Source: G965267335 sp965267335
GTDB taxonomy: Bacteria; Bacteroidota; Bacteroidia; Cytophagales; JAAEPT01
Assembly: GCA_965267335.1 (NCBI GenBank)
Contig: OZ253953.1
Location: forward strand, 1,426,001 to 1,490,000
Length of the DNA stretch: 64,000 nt
Reading direction: 5' to 3'
Every line of letters begins with the position of its first letter. Within the stretch, counting starts at the first letter, position 1. Below are positions 41,104 to 49,984 of the stretch, in pieces. Under the pieces are notes generated by a model. The model was given only the letters and a program-made list of their open reading frames with translations, did not search any database and had not been told where the DNA came from. The translations under genes and the position numbers were made by a program.

Positions 41104-43572
41104 TCAATACCCAATCAACTTAAAACTACTCCAGTAATAAGGCTCCGGATAAGTTTTTCTTAACTCAAGTTGCGCTCTTATGAATGACTCAACGGGCTCT
41201 TTTGATCGCAATAGATTTCGATAAAAAAGCAGCATCAATTTTTCTGTCGCGGCATCGTCAATTTTCCAGAAACTCATGACGATAAACTCAACACCGGCAA
41301 TTTGTAAGCTTCGTTGCAACCCGTAAATGCCTTCTCCTCCCTTGATTTTACCCAGTCCGGTTTCGCAAGCTGAGAGTATTGCCATATTCGTTTTATCTAG
41401 CGAGAGGGTGGCCATCTCATAAGCAGTCATAAATCCGCTTGTTTCATTCTTGTCCCTGGTAGCTTTTGAAAATACCAATCCTGAGTTTAACATCGGATTC
41501 CGGTATTGTTCGTTGTCAAAATATCCGTGAGTGGCAATATGAAGAACCTGGAAGTTTCCTGCTTCCATCAATGTTGATTTTTTAGCTTCTTCATGTAAAA
41601 GTACCTTCGTTTGAACCCCATTAGAGTCTAAAATCTCTGATAACATCTTTACCTCGTTTTCGGCACCAGGTAGTTGCGGAAATGGAATTTTGTATCCGTT
41701 AAAGTCCGGGTTGCCAACAAGAAGAGCACTACTAATCGAATCCAGGTCGTGGCTACCTGAAACCAAATCTTTCAAACTCGTCAGGTTAATAATTTTGTAT
41801 TGATCAATAGCATACTTACCAGATGAATCTGAAAGGGCATTTAAATTGACCAAATTGTATATTCCATCAGGGGATAGGTAAATATGGGTTCTGTTTTTGA
41901 TAATTTTTTTAAGTGGGGAAAGGTATCGCTCGTAGCTTTTGTCGTCTTGTACCTTGTATTTGATAGAATTGAAGTAATTTCTGTATGCAGTGGTTTCTAA
42001 TTCAATGCCATTCTCCAAAGTCAGGGTACTTATCGTTGAGTCTTTTTTGTCAATGATGATGAATGTGTACAGCACAGTATCAGACATATGGTAGTTATTT
42101 TTCATTTTTCTGAAATACCACCAAGGTTTGTCCAAATATTTTTGGGATGAAAATTTCCTTGATCGAACAACCTGAATAGCGATTGCTCCTGAATCCAAGT
42201 ACTTGGGTATGGAATCCACTTGAAGTAATTTTTCCGCATTGTCTATAATGCTTGACCTTGCCAATTCTTTTTCAAGCCGATTAAGCTCAAGTTGCAATTC
42301 ATCAATTTTATCGCGGTCTTCGGATTTATTTCTGGTACTATAATAGTTGATCTGATTCTTTATGTGTTTCCAGTTATTGAACAAGGGCGAAATGGAGTCT
42401 GATTGAGTTTTATGCAACATCCGCACTATTCTGCTCGTTTCGTTCAGAATCACGGACCGGGTATTAATCATTAAGTTCAGGACCTCTTTTACTTCGGGAT
42501 TATTGGAATCTGTTTTCTTCTGGAGCAATAGGGTGGTTGTGATTGAGTTGATAAGTGCAAGGTCGCGTTCCAGTTGTTGCAGGAAATTTTCCTTTTCATA
42601 TTCACTCAATGTTGAAAGGCCATTATCCAGATGTTGCCATATCAGAATTGAAGCCTGACTCAAGTTACCGAGGCAAGAATCTATTTGGCCCTCCGCAAAG
42701 TTGATTATCGCGTAGTTGAGGTTGGTTTTATAATGCAGGAGTGGGTCTTTTGGGAATTTTCTCTTGGTTTTTCTAAGAGCAATCCGGTTTCTTTTTCTGG
42801 CTTTTTTGATGTTGCCTAGATGGGCACTCAGGAATGCAATTTTTTCATTTGCAAGTATTCTTTTTCGCGTATTCTTGCCTGATTCGATATGTGTCCATAA
42901 GTGGTTTTGTAATCTTCTGTTCTTTTTGGCAAAATGAAAAGCCTGAAAAATTCTGCCTTGTTCAAGTTCAATGGTAGCAAGAAGATCGAAATTATCCGCG
43001 TATCTGTTTATTTCGAGACTCCCGGTGTGATTAGAGTTTCTGATGTTTTTCTGATAGGTTTTAATGTAGTAACGTGCTGAATCCGGATTGTTGTTGCGGT
43101 AGTGATAGAGGCCAAGAGCATAGTATGGTCTGAAATTGGTTGGGTTTTTCTTGTCAACTCTATTGCTTCTATACTCAAGTGACTGATCGATAAGAAACTT
43201 AGCTCGTACATAATTCCCGTTTTGCAGTTCTAAAAGGGAGAGTTCATCAATAATGTTATAGTCATCGATGGTAAGCCATTTGCCACGAGATTTTCTTTCA
43301 TATACTAGTTTCAACCCTCGCTCGAGGAGCTCTTCAGCTTTGATGAAGTCATCCTGGAGATAGTAAACTTTAGCGGTTGAGTGGTAATACTTTAATATCC
43401 TTCTACTTTCATCACCATCTTCCTCAAGTTCTTTAATTCTTGACTCTCCGTAGCTAATGGCTCTTTCAAAATTTTCTGATCGAAGTAATCTGGTTACATG
43501 AGTTTTTTGGCCAAGGCTACTGTGAACCCATATTATTAAGAAAGCGGACAGAATTAGCAGACCTCTCATCAA
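41104..43572 (-). CDS. Exported TPR-CHAT protein (predicted cysteine protease)
   Basis: 822 residues. Signal peptide is MMRGLLILSAFLIIWVHSSLGQ. Residues 25-400 are tetratricopeptide-like helices (AISYGESRIKELE; KAEELLERGLKLVYE; ARYYIKTYQKNI), then a helical coiled segment. The CHAT domain covers about 540-822: LHIATHGYF with His682 and AILSACETGLG with Cys736, the caspase-like dyad. CHAT proteases cleave partner proteins; here the signal peptide places it outside the cytoplasm. Its start overlaps the stop of a beta-barrel protein gene by 4 nt, forming a unit with that gene and the glycosyltransferase gene upstream. Target unknown. Confidence 0.85.
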   Translation of the reverse strand: MMRGLLILSAFLIIWVHSSLGQKTHVTRLLRSENFERAISYGESRIKELEEDGDESRRILKYYHSTAKVYYLQDDFIKAEELLERGLKLVYERKSRGKWLTIDDYNIIDELSLLELQNGNYVRAKFLIDQSLEYRSNRVDKKNPTNFRPYYALGLYHYRNNNPDSARYYIKTYQKNIRNSNHTGSLEINRYADNFDLLATIELEQGRIFQAFHFAKKNRRLQNHLWTHIESGKNTRKRILANEKIAFLSAHLGNIKKARKRNRIALRKTKRKFPKDPLLHYKTNLNYAIINFAEGQIDSCLGNLSQASILIWQHLDNGLSTLSEYEKENFLQQLERDLALINSITTTLLLQKKTDSNNPEVKEVLNLMINTRSVILNETSRIVRMLHKTQSDSISPLFNNWKHIKNQINYYSTRNKSEDRDKIDELQLELNRLEKELARSSIIDNAEKLLQVDSIPKYLDSGAIAIQVVRSRKFSSQKYLDKPWWYFRKMKNNYHMSDTVLYTFIIIDKKDSTISTLTLENGIELETTAYRNYFNSIKYKVQDDKSYERYLSPLKKIIKNRTHIYLSPDGIYNLVNLNALSDSSGKYAIDQYKIINLTSLKDLVSGSHDLDSISSALLVGNPDFNGYKIPFPQLPGAENEVKMLSEILDSNGVQTKVLLHEEAKKSTLMEAGNFQVLHIATHGYFDNEQYRNPMLNSGLVFSKATRDKNETSGFMTAYEMATLSLDKTNMAILSACETGLGKIKGGEGIYGLQRSLQIAGVEFIVMSFWKIDDAATEKLMLLFYRNLLRSKEPVESFIRAQLELRKTYPEPYYWSSFKLIGY

Positions 43573-44144
43573 TACTTAATCTGGAATAAATAAAGTTTCA
43601 ATGAAACCGTGCCTATAAAGTCAAGAGAGGGAATATCTCCAGCAAGTATTGTACTTGATGTGCTTCTTACAACCGAAGCAAAATCGGCAATTCCCATACC
43701 TGCCGACAGATGTAGCCTACGGAGAAAAATATAGTTTCCTGTGATCTCATAGTTCACAAAAAAGCGATTGAATATTTTACCAGCGGCATCTTTAACGGAG
43801 TTGTTTTGGATGTCATCCAGGCTGTTTTTTAGTAGATTAAAATTCACAAGAAAATTAAGATAAAATCTACGGCTGGTGTAGTAATTAAAACTGACGTTGG
43901 CAGATTTTTGATTAAACGAAATGTCTTCGATAGCAGACTTCGTGTTGTATGAACCAGCTAGCCCTAGCCCCAGCACAATTTCTTTGTTAGGGTCGATTTT
44001 TGCTCCTACCAATACATCAAAACTGCTACTGTTACCTTTAATAAAAGGAATTGACTTGAATTGATTATAGAATCTCACCTGAGCTCTTGTGTGATAAAAG
44101 CTTGCTGATAGTAGTATGAAGATGAAAAGGTATTTGCTCTTCAT
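43569..44144 (-). CDS. Putative outer-membrane beta-strand protein
   Basis: 191 residues. Signal peptide is MKSKYLFIFILLSASFYHTRAQ. The mature part is amphipathic beta sequence with alternating aromatic positions (ANVSFNYYTSRRFYLNFLVNFN; FVNYEITGNYIFLRR) and ends in FLFQIKY, as a small outer-membrane barrel would. Overlaps by 4 nt with the glycosyltransferase gene upstream and with the CHAT gene downstream, so the three are translationally coupled. No family was recognised. Confidence 0.6.
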   Translation of the reverse strand: MKSKYLFIFILLSASFYHTRAQVRFYNQFKSIPFIKGNSSSFDVLVGAKIDPNKEIVLGLGLAGSYNTKSAIEDISFNQKSANVSFNYYTSRRFYLNFLVNFNLLKNSLDDIQNNSVKDAAGKIFNRFFVNYEITGNYIFLRRLHLSAGMGIADFASVVRSTSSTILAGDIPSLDFIGTVSLKLYLFQIKY

Positions 44145-44905
44145 TTTTTTGCCTTACTGTTATTCCACAAAGTTTGAAGTTTCTTGTACTTTAAGGCAGT
44201 TGCCATTGCGGAGTTTTTACAAACAATGTACCCATACTTTCCATCAAGGAAACCGAGCTTGAAAATGTAGTCTCTGATAAATTTAAACCTGGACTTGTAC
44301 CAAATCTTAAACCCAGAGGCCTTTGTGCCTTTTTGATATTCAACTTGGGCACCTATGTCGGTGAAGAATTCGATCTGTTTCAGGTGTTGGTCAATGGTAT
44401 AGAAGGAGTAGTGATACAGGTCTCCTTTTATTTTTTGCGCCCGGCCTTTTTTCAATACATACTCATCATGAGGATTTTTTCCGGTCCAATGGCCTTTCGT
44501 ACGATCAAATAGTCTGAGTTTCCAATCGGGATACCAGCCGCAGTGCTTGATCCATTTCCCACAATAATTCGTTAATCGATTCAAATAGTATCCCTCAAGT
44601 TCCCAGTTTGCTTTGATGCGAATAATTTCTTGTTTCAGTTCATTACTTAACGCTTCATCGGCATCGAGAGAGAGGCAGTGATTATGAGAAGCCTGGGTGA
44701 GAGCGTAGTTTTTTTGCTCGATGTGTCCTTCAAAATTATGCTCAATGAAAGTTACGCTCTTAGCCAAACAAATCTCCTTGGTCTTGTCGTTGGAAAATGA
44801 ATCCACAACAATGATTTCATCAGCAACACCTTTGAGTGAATCAATACAGCGACCTATGTTTTTTTCTTCGTTGTAGGTAATGATGACAGCCGATAGTTTG
44901 AGCAT
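44141..44905 (-). CDS. Glycosyltransferase family 2 (WaaE/KdtX-like)
   Basis: 254 residues. GT-A fold: LSAVIITYNEEKNIGRCIDSL at the N terminus, DEIIVVDSFSNDKTKEI, and the metal-binding LDADEAL at about residues 89-95. The central and C-terminal parts (GCGWYPDWKLRLFDR-type segment HCGWYPDWKLRLF; HDEYVLKKG) match lipopolysaccharide-core glucosyltransferases of the WaaE type. Probably adds a sugar to a surface glycan or lipid A core; the acceptor is not shown. First gene of a coupled unit with the beta-strand protein and CHAT genes. On the minus strand TATTTTTG (44916-44923) is a likely -7 element just upstream. Confidence 0.85.
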   Translation of the reverse strand: MLKLSAVIITYNEEKNIGRCIDSLKGVADEIIVVDSFSNDKTKEICLAKSVTFIEHNFEGHIEQKNYALTQASHNHCLSLDADEALSNELKQEIIRIKANWELEGYYLNRLTNYCGKWIKHCGWYPDWKLRLFDRTKGHWTGKNPHDEYVLKKGRAQKIKGDLYHYSFYTIDQHLKQIEFFTDIGAQVEYQKGTKASGFKIWYKSRFKFIRDYIFKLGFLDGKYGYIVCKNSAMATALKYKKLQTLWNNSKAKK

Positions 44906-44996
44906 AGCAGTGCAAAAATAGTTGTTTTAGTGACTTTAGTACGAATTTCGACTAAATGGTTAGTTGGTTCACGAATATCCCGTTAAATTCGGGGCC

Positions 44997-45950
44997 ATGA
45001 AGATAAGTGGATTTTCAATGGTGAAAAATGCAACGAAGTTGTACTACCCAATCCGGGAGTCCATTGAATCTATACTGCCAATATGTGACGAATTCGTTAT
45101 AGCACTTGGTGATTGTGATGAAGACGATTCTACCAGAAAAGAAATTGAGGCCATCAACTCACCAAAAGTAAAAATCATTGATACGGTTTGGGACCTGAAG
45201 AAATATCCGAATGGAACAGAGAATGCTCACCAAACGGATATCGCTAAGGAAGCTTGCTCCGGAGATTGGCTGTTTTATGTACAAGCTGATGAAGTAGTGC
45301 ATGAAAAGTATCTACCGGTTATCAAAAAAAGGTGTGAGGAGCTGCTGAATGATGAAGATGTAGAAGGCCTGCTTTTTAATTATCGGCATTTTTGGGGAGA
45401 CTACGATCATTATCATGTGGCCCATGGATGGTATCCGAAAGAGATTAGAATTGTAAGAAACCTGCCGGAGATTCATTCCTGGGAGTCAGCTCAGTCTTTC
45501 CGGAAAATCCCTGGTTTTGATTATGTCAACTACCGGCAGCAACAAGGCACATTTAAATTAAGAGTAGCAGAAGTGGATGCGTACATCTATCACTATGGAT
45601 GGGTACGACCTCCCAGGTATATGCAAACAAAGAAAAAGGCTCTGGATACCATTCATAAAGGGGCTGAAAAGGCTGATAGTATATATGATAAACTCGAAGC
45701 AGAGTTCGATTATGGCCCCTTAAGGTTGGCAAAAAAGTTTGATGGGACACATCCGGAGGTCATGAAGCGATGGATCGATGCGTTTGATTGGGGAGATAAG
45801 TTGAGGGAGAGTGGTCCTATTCCTAGCAGCAGGCCAAAGTTTAAACATGAAAAATTGAAGTACCGCCTCATAACCTTTATCGAACAAAATTTGTTAAATG
45901 GAGGGATGATAGGAGGTTTTAGAAACTACAATCTGCTAAAAGGAAAGTAG
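44997..45950 (+). CDS. Glycosyltransferase family 2-like protein
   Basis: About 317 residues from the ATG at 44997 (MKISGFSMVKNATKLYYP), which matches the conserved opening of the family better than the TTG at 44964. GT-A-like features: ESILPICDEFVIALGDCDEDD and the acidic motif YVQADEVVHE at about residue 93. The C-terminal part has aromatic, His-rich segments (DYDHYHVAHGWYPKEIRIVR; IYHYGWVRPP). Donor and acceptor unknown. Divergent from the WaaE-like gene. Confidence 0.75.
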   Translation: MKISGFSMVKNATKLYYPIRESIESILPICDEFVIALGDCDEDDSTRKEIEAINSPKVKIIDTVWDLKKYPNGTENAHQTDIAKEACSGDWLFYVQADEVVHEKYLPVIKKRCEELLNDEDVEGLLFNYRHFWGDYDHYHVAHGWYPKEIRIVRNLPEIHSWESAQSFRKIPGFDYVNYRQQQGTFKLRVAEVDAYIYHYGWVRPPRYMQTKKKALDTIHKGAEKADSIYDKLEAEFDYGPLRLAKKFDGTHPEVMKRWIDAFDWGDKLRESGPIPSSRPKFKHEKLKYRLITFIEQNLLNGGMIGGFRNYNLLKGK

Positions 45951-46026
45951 TTTCTCCGCATTCACGCGATAGAAATTCTTATATTAGATATTATAACCAA
46001 AAGTCAAAGTGTACAAACGGTAATTG

Positions 46027-46608
46027 ATGAGCGAGGGAGAAAACATATCAAAGGAAGATAAACTTAAAAAGGACAAAGAGTTCGAAGCAGAGTTCATGCC
46101 ACATTTGGATGCACTTTACAACTTTGCCTATAGGTTATCTTTTGATGAAGATGATGCTAATGACCTCGTTCAGGAAACCTTTATGAAGGCGTACAGGTTC
46201 TTTGATTCTTATCAACGGGGAACTAATGCGAAAGCATGGTTGTTTAGAATACTGAAAAATAGCTTTATCAATGACTTCCGTAAGAAAAGTAAGCAGCCTT
46301 CTAAGGTTGATTATCAGGAAGTTGAGTCCTTCTATAACTCGGAGGACACAGATAAGAATATTACTACAGACCTGAGAGCGGAAACCGTTCAGGATATGAT
46401 AGGCGATGAAGTTGCCAATGCTTTGAATGCTTTGGCAGTTGACTTTAGGACCATTATCGTACTGGCAGATTTTGAAGGATTTACTTACGAAGAGCTCGCA
46501 AAAATTTTGGATATACCGATAGGGACGGTTCGTTCAAGATTACACCGAGCAAGAAATTTATTAAAAGACAAACTTCTGGAATACGCAAAAAAGAGAGGTT
46601 ACAATTAG
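46027..46608 (+). CDS. ECF sigma factor (RpoE/SigW type)
   Basis: About 193 residues; the ATG at 46027 is preferred to the adjacent TTG. Region 2: PHLDALYNFAYRLSFDEDDANDLVQETFMKAY and AWLFRILKNSFINDFRKK. Region 4: ALAVDFRTIIVLADFEGFTYEELAKIL and IPIGTVRSRLHRARNLLKDKL. This is the well-conserved Bacteroidota RpoE-like sigma paired with a zinc-type anti-sigma gene 24 nt downstream, then gmk and nadD. The copy A-C element described upstream of the other sigma is not seen here. Confidence 0.92.
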   Translation: MSEGENISKEDKLKKDKEFEAEFMPHLDALYNFAYRLSFDEDDANDLVQETFMKAYRFFDSYQRGTNAKAWLFRILKNSFINDFRKKSKQPSKVDYQEVESFYNSEDTDKNITTDLRAETVQDMIGDEVANALNALAVDFRTIIVLADFEGFTYEELAKILDIPIGTVRSRLHRARNLLKDKLLEYAKKRGYN

Positions 46609-46632
46609 ACTTAGGGAAACAAAGCTAAAACA

Positions 46633-46929
46633 ATGTTTAAACGACTGACCAATTTATTTCGACCAGCTCCCAGTGTTGGGTGTACCAAACCCGACTGTGA
46701 GAAAATGATAGCCAGCCTCAACGCTATCATTGATGATGAGGTGACTGAAGAAGAAAAAGCCTATTTTAAAAAGCATATGGATGACTGCCAGCCCTGTTTT
46801 GATAAGTATCAGGTTGAGAAGGCTCTACTCACATCCATAAGGTCCAAGCTCAATAAAAAACCATGTCCAGAAAAGATCAAAAGCCAGATCAAAGCTCAAA
46901 TCCAAAAACAACAAATTTCAACTCAGTAA
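46633..46929 (+). CDS. Cytoplasmic zinc-type anti-sigma factor
   Basis: 98 residues with a ZAS/zf-HC2 pattern: His-x3-Cys-x2-Cys is seen in KHMDDCQPC (about residues 49-57), with an upstream cysteine-containing segment GCTKPDCEKM. No transmembrane helix, so it is a soluble anti-sigma. Such zinc-thiol proteins release the sigma on oxidative stress in other bacteria. It is encoded directly behind its likely partner sigma gene and 3 nt before gmk. Confidence 0.8.
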   Translation: MFKRLTNLFRPAPSVGCTKPDCEKMIASLNAIIDDEVTEEEKAYFKKHMDDCQPCFDKYQVEKALLTSIRSKLNKKPCPEKIKSQIKAQIQKQQISTQ

Positions 46930-46932
46930 TAA

Positions 46933-47505
46933 ATGCAAGAAGGGAAGTTGATCATTTTTTCCGCACCTTCCGGCTCCGGAAAAACTACTATCGTAAAACA
47001 CCTACTGGCTACTAATCCAAATCTCGGATTTTCAATTTCCGCATGTACTCGCCCTAAAAGAGAGAAAATTGAAGAGGATGGCAAGGATTATTATTTCCTA
47101 AGTCCTGAAGATTTTAAAGCTCGCATCGATAACGATGAATTCGTTGAATGGGAAGAGGTGTATCAAGGGTGTTTTTACGGAACACTTAAAGAGGAAATTG
47201 AAAGACTATGGTCTCTGGGAAAGCATGTAGTTTTTGATGTTGATGTCAAAGGAGGGCTCAAAATTAAAGAATACTATGGGGACAGGGCACTCGCAATTTT
47301 TGTAAGAGTGCCGGATGAAGATACTCTTCGGCAGCGATTAATAAATCGAGGCACTGAAACAGAGGAAAGCGTCAAAACAAGACTTTATAAAGTGCGATTT
47401 GAAATGTCTTTCGAGGAACACTTTGATGTAACACTCATCAATGATAATTTGGAGCAGTCATTTGCGGAAGCACAACAGCTAGTTTCAAATTTCATCGGTC
47501 AATAA
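46933..47505 (+). CDS. gmk: Guanylate kinase
   Basis: 190 residues. Phosphorylates GMP to GDP with ATP. P-loop FSAPSGSGKTTIV at the N terminus, then the GMP-binding segment SACTRPKREKIEEDGKDYYF and the lid region. Its stop TAA shares its last base with the nadD start codon (TAATG). Confidence 0.96.
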   Translation: MQEGKLIIFSAPSGSGKTTIVKHLLATNPNLGFSISACTRPKREKIEEDGKDYYFLSPEDFKARIDNDEFVEWEEVYQGCFYGTLKEEIERLWSLGKHVVFDVDVKGGLKIKEYYGDRALAIFVRVPDEDTLRQRLINRGTETEESVKTRLYKVRFEMSFEEHFDVTLINDNLEQSFAEAQQLVSNFIGQ

Positions 47506-48077
47506 TGAAAATCGGTTTATTCTTTGGTTCTTTCAATCCAATTCACATTGGTCATCTGATCATTGGTAATACAATGGCGGAGCAGACAGATATTGATCAG
47601 GTGTGGTATGTTGTTACGCCCCAGAACCCCTTTAAGAAGAATAAGAACCTTCTTCATGAATTTGATAGGTTGGAACTAGTAGAAAGGGCAATTGCTGATA
47701 ACTCATTACTCAACGCTACTGATATCGAATTTCATCTACCTAAGCCAAGTTATACCATTGATACGCTTACCTACATTAAGGAAAAATATTCGAATCATGA
47801 ATTTATTTTAATACTTGGGGAGGATAATTTGGAAAGCTTTACCCGATGGAAAAACTACGAACAAATCCTGGAATATCATGGGATATATGTTTATCCTCGA
47901 CCTGGAAGCAAAGGAGAACTTCAAAATCATCACAACAACATTAAATTTGTCGAAGCCCCAATGCTTGATATCTCAGCCACTTTTATCCGACAATCAATAA
48001 AAAAGGGACACTCGATAAGATATCTGGTCCCTGAATCAGTAGCTAAGCTTATTGAACTCAAAGGTTACTACCTCTGA
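47505..48077 (+). CDS. nadD: Nicotinate-nucleotide adenylyltransferase
   Basis: 190 residues. Transfers AMP to nicotinate mononucleotide in NAD synthesis. Nucleotidyltransferase motif GLFFGSFNPIHIGHLIIG at residues 3-20 and the C-terminal ISATFIRQSIKKGHSIRYLVP (SxTxxR-type motif). Translationally coupled to gmk. Its stop is adjacent to the convergent frr stop. Confidence 0.95.
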   Translation: MKIGLFFGSFNPIHIGHLIIGNTMAEQTDIDQVWYVVTPQNPFKKNKNLLHEFDRLELVERAIADNSLLNATDIEFHLPKPSYTIDTLTYIKEKYSNHEFILILGEDNLESFTRWKNYEQILEYHGIYVYPRPGSKGELQNHHNNIKFVEAPMLDISATFIRQSIKKGHSIRYLVPESVAKLIELKGYYL

Positions 48078-48638
48078 TTAGATGGTCATAATGTCCTCTT
48101 CTTTTTTGACGAGTAAGTCATCAATGGCCTTCGAAAATTGATCAGTTAGTTTCTGTACATCTTCTTCAGCTTTTTTGATAGCATCTTCGCTTACACCATC
48201 TTTTTGTAAAGCTTTAAGAGCAGAGTTAGTGTCTTTTCTTACGTTACGAATACTGATTTTTCCGTTCTCTGCTTCATTTTTGGCCTGTTTGACGAGCTCT
48301 TTTCTGCGCTCTTCGGTAAGTTGAGGTACACTTATGATGATGAATTCGCCATTGTTCATAGGATTAAAACCAAGGTCACTATTCATAATGGCAGTTTCAA
48401 TAATATCAAGCATCGGCTTTTCCCATGGCTTTATATTGATTGTCCGTGCGTCCGGGGTACTTACTGATGCAACCTGATCCAATGGCGTCATCGTTCCGTA
48501 ATACTCTACCTGGATACCTTTTAGCATACCAGGGTTTGCCTTTCCTGCACGTATCTTGGTTAGTTCATTTTCAGTGTGACTTACCGACTTCGACATGGAT
48601 TCCTTCGCGTCATCCAGGTATAATTCAATTTCTTCCAT
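48078..48638 (-). CDS. frr: Ribosome recycling factor
   Basis: 186 residues. Splits the post-termination ribosome with EF-G. Recognisable by TKIRAGKANPGMLKGIQVEYYG, VSTPDARTINIKPWEK and PQLTEERRKELVKQAKNEAE. It follows pyrH by 2 nt on the same strand, the usual pyrH-frr pair. Confidence 0.97.
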   Translation of the reverse strand: MEEIELYLDDAKESMSKSVSHTENELTKIRAGKANPGMLKGIQVEYYGTMTPLDQVASVSTPDARTINIKPWEKPMLDIIETAIMNSDLGFNPMNNGEFIIISVPQLTEERRKELVKQAKNEAENGKISIRNVRKDTNSALKALQKDGVSEDAIKKAEEDVQKLTDQFSKAIDDLLVKKEEDIMTI

Positions 48639-48640
48639 AG

Positions 48641-49348
48641 TTATATAGTTACGAGTGTGCCTACTTCTTCACCGGCAATAAGGCTATCCAGATTACCCGG
48701 CTTGTTCATATCAAATACTATTATAGGTAACTGGTTTTCTTCACATAAAGTAAAGGCCGTCATGTCCATTATTTTCAATCCTTTTTCTATCGCTTCTTTA
48801 AAAGAGAGCATTGTATATCGTGTTGCTGAAGGATCTTTTTCCGGGTCTGCAGTGTAGATACCATCGACTCTCGTTCCTTTCAGAACAACGTCTGCTTCAA
48901 TTTCAATGGCTCTTAAGCTAGCTGCAGAATCTGTTGTAAAATAAGGGTTACCTGTTCCTGCCCCAAATATAACTACTCGACCTTTTTCAAGGTGTCGGAT
49001 CGCTCTTCTTCTTATGAAAACTTCACAAACCTGTTCGATTTTGATGCCAGACATCAAGCGAGTAGTTAATCCGGTTTTTTCGAGAGCACTTTGGAGTGCC
49101 ATTCCATTAATCACCGTAGCAAGCATGCCCATGTAATCTCCTTGAACCCGGTCTATACCTGTTGCAGCAGCCTGCACTCCTCTGAAAATATTTCCGCCTC
49201 CTATAACTATTGCAATCTCAACTCCACTTTCGTGAGCCGTTTTTATTTCCTTTGCATATTGCATTAATCTCTCAGGGTCAATGCCATAGCTCTGCGAGCC
49301 TAACAACGCCTCTCCGCTCAATTTCAGCAGTACTCTTTTATACTTCAT
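48641..49348 (-). CDS. pyrH: UMP kinase
   Basis: 235 residues. Amino-acid-kinase-fold enzyme phosphorylating UMP to UDP, hexameric in bacteria. Signatures: RVLLKLSGEALLG, VIGGGNIFRG, GTGNPYFTTDSAASLRAIEI and DGIYTADPEKDPSA. Operon with frr. Confidence 0.97.
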   Translation of the reverse strand: MKYKRVLLKLSGEALLGSQSYGIDPERLMQYAKEIKTAHESGVEIAIVIGGGNIFRGVQAAATGIDRVQGDYMGMLATVINGMALQSALEKTGLTTRLMSGIKIEQVCEVFIRRRAIRHLEKGRVVIFGAGTGNPYFTTDSAASLRAIEIEADVVLKGTRVDGIYTADPEKDPSATRYTMLSFKEAIEKGLKIMDMTAFTLCEENQLPIIVFDMNKPGNLDSLIAGEEVGTLVTI

Positions 49349-49419
49349 GGGTAATTAAATTCAAATTGGACAAATATAGGTTTAACAATTCAAACTAAAA
49401 AAAGTAGGCTGCAGGGATT

Positions 49420-49920
49420 TTAACCTAAATCGATTAGCTTCTGATGTTTTTCGACATTGTCTTTTACATCGACATTAATTTTTTTGATCACTCCATCATG
49501 AGGAGCAGTAATAATATTCTCCATTTTCATTGCCTCCAAAACCAAAAGTTTATCTCCTTTATTAACCTTGGCCCCTTCTTTCACAACAATGTCAAGTATT
49601 AGCCCTGGCATCGGAGCTTTTATTAGGTTGTCATTTTTGAGCATTGAAGCTTCTATACCTAACTGTTCAAGAAGAATATCTCTTTGGTCTTCAATCTGAA
49701 GGTTGATCAATTGGTTACCAATTCTCAGAGTCAGAGACTGGTCCTCTTCCCGGTATTTTACCACATCTACTGGAATAGACTGATTGTCAATTATTAAATG
49801 ATAGGATGTATTACTATGAGTAACTAGGTCCAGGTGGACACGATTGGAATCAATAATACAGGTTTCTTCAGTCAAACTAATGTTGATGCTATTATTACCG
49901 TTTATTTTGATTTTTAACAT
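49420..49920 (-). CDS. Biotinyl-domain protein (biotin carboxyl carrier type)
   Basis: About 166 residues from the ATG at 49920 (MLKIKINGNNSINISL); the frame is open farther upstream to 50094, but that part overlaps the divergent aminopeptidase start and reads as non-coding. The C-terminal 70 residues are a biotin/lipoyl attachment domain with APMPGLILDIVVKEGAKV and LVLEAMKMENIITAP, where Lys of AMKM would be biotinylated. This size is typical of the carrier subunit of acyl-CoA carboxylases (propionyl- or methylcrotonyl-CoA type); no carboxylase gene is adjacent, so the partner is unknown. Confidence 0.85.
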   Translation of the reverse strand: MLKIKINGNNSINISLTEETCIIDSNRVHLDLVTHSNTSYHLIIDNQSIPVDVVKYREEDQSLTLRIGNQLINLQIEDQRDILLEQLGIEASMLKNDNLIKAPMPGLILDIVVKEGAKVNKGDKLLVLEAMKMENIITAPHDGVIKKINVDVKDNVEKHQKLIDLG

Positions 49921-49984
49921 TATTGTTGGTTGTTTTGCGTTCTTGATTTTTATAAACGCACACAACAAAATAACAATATTATAA

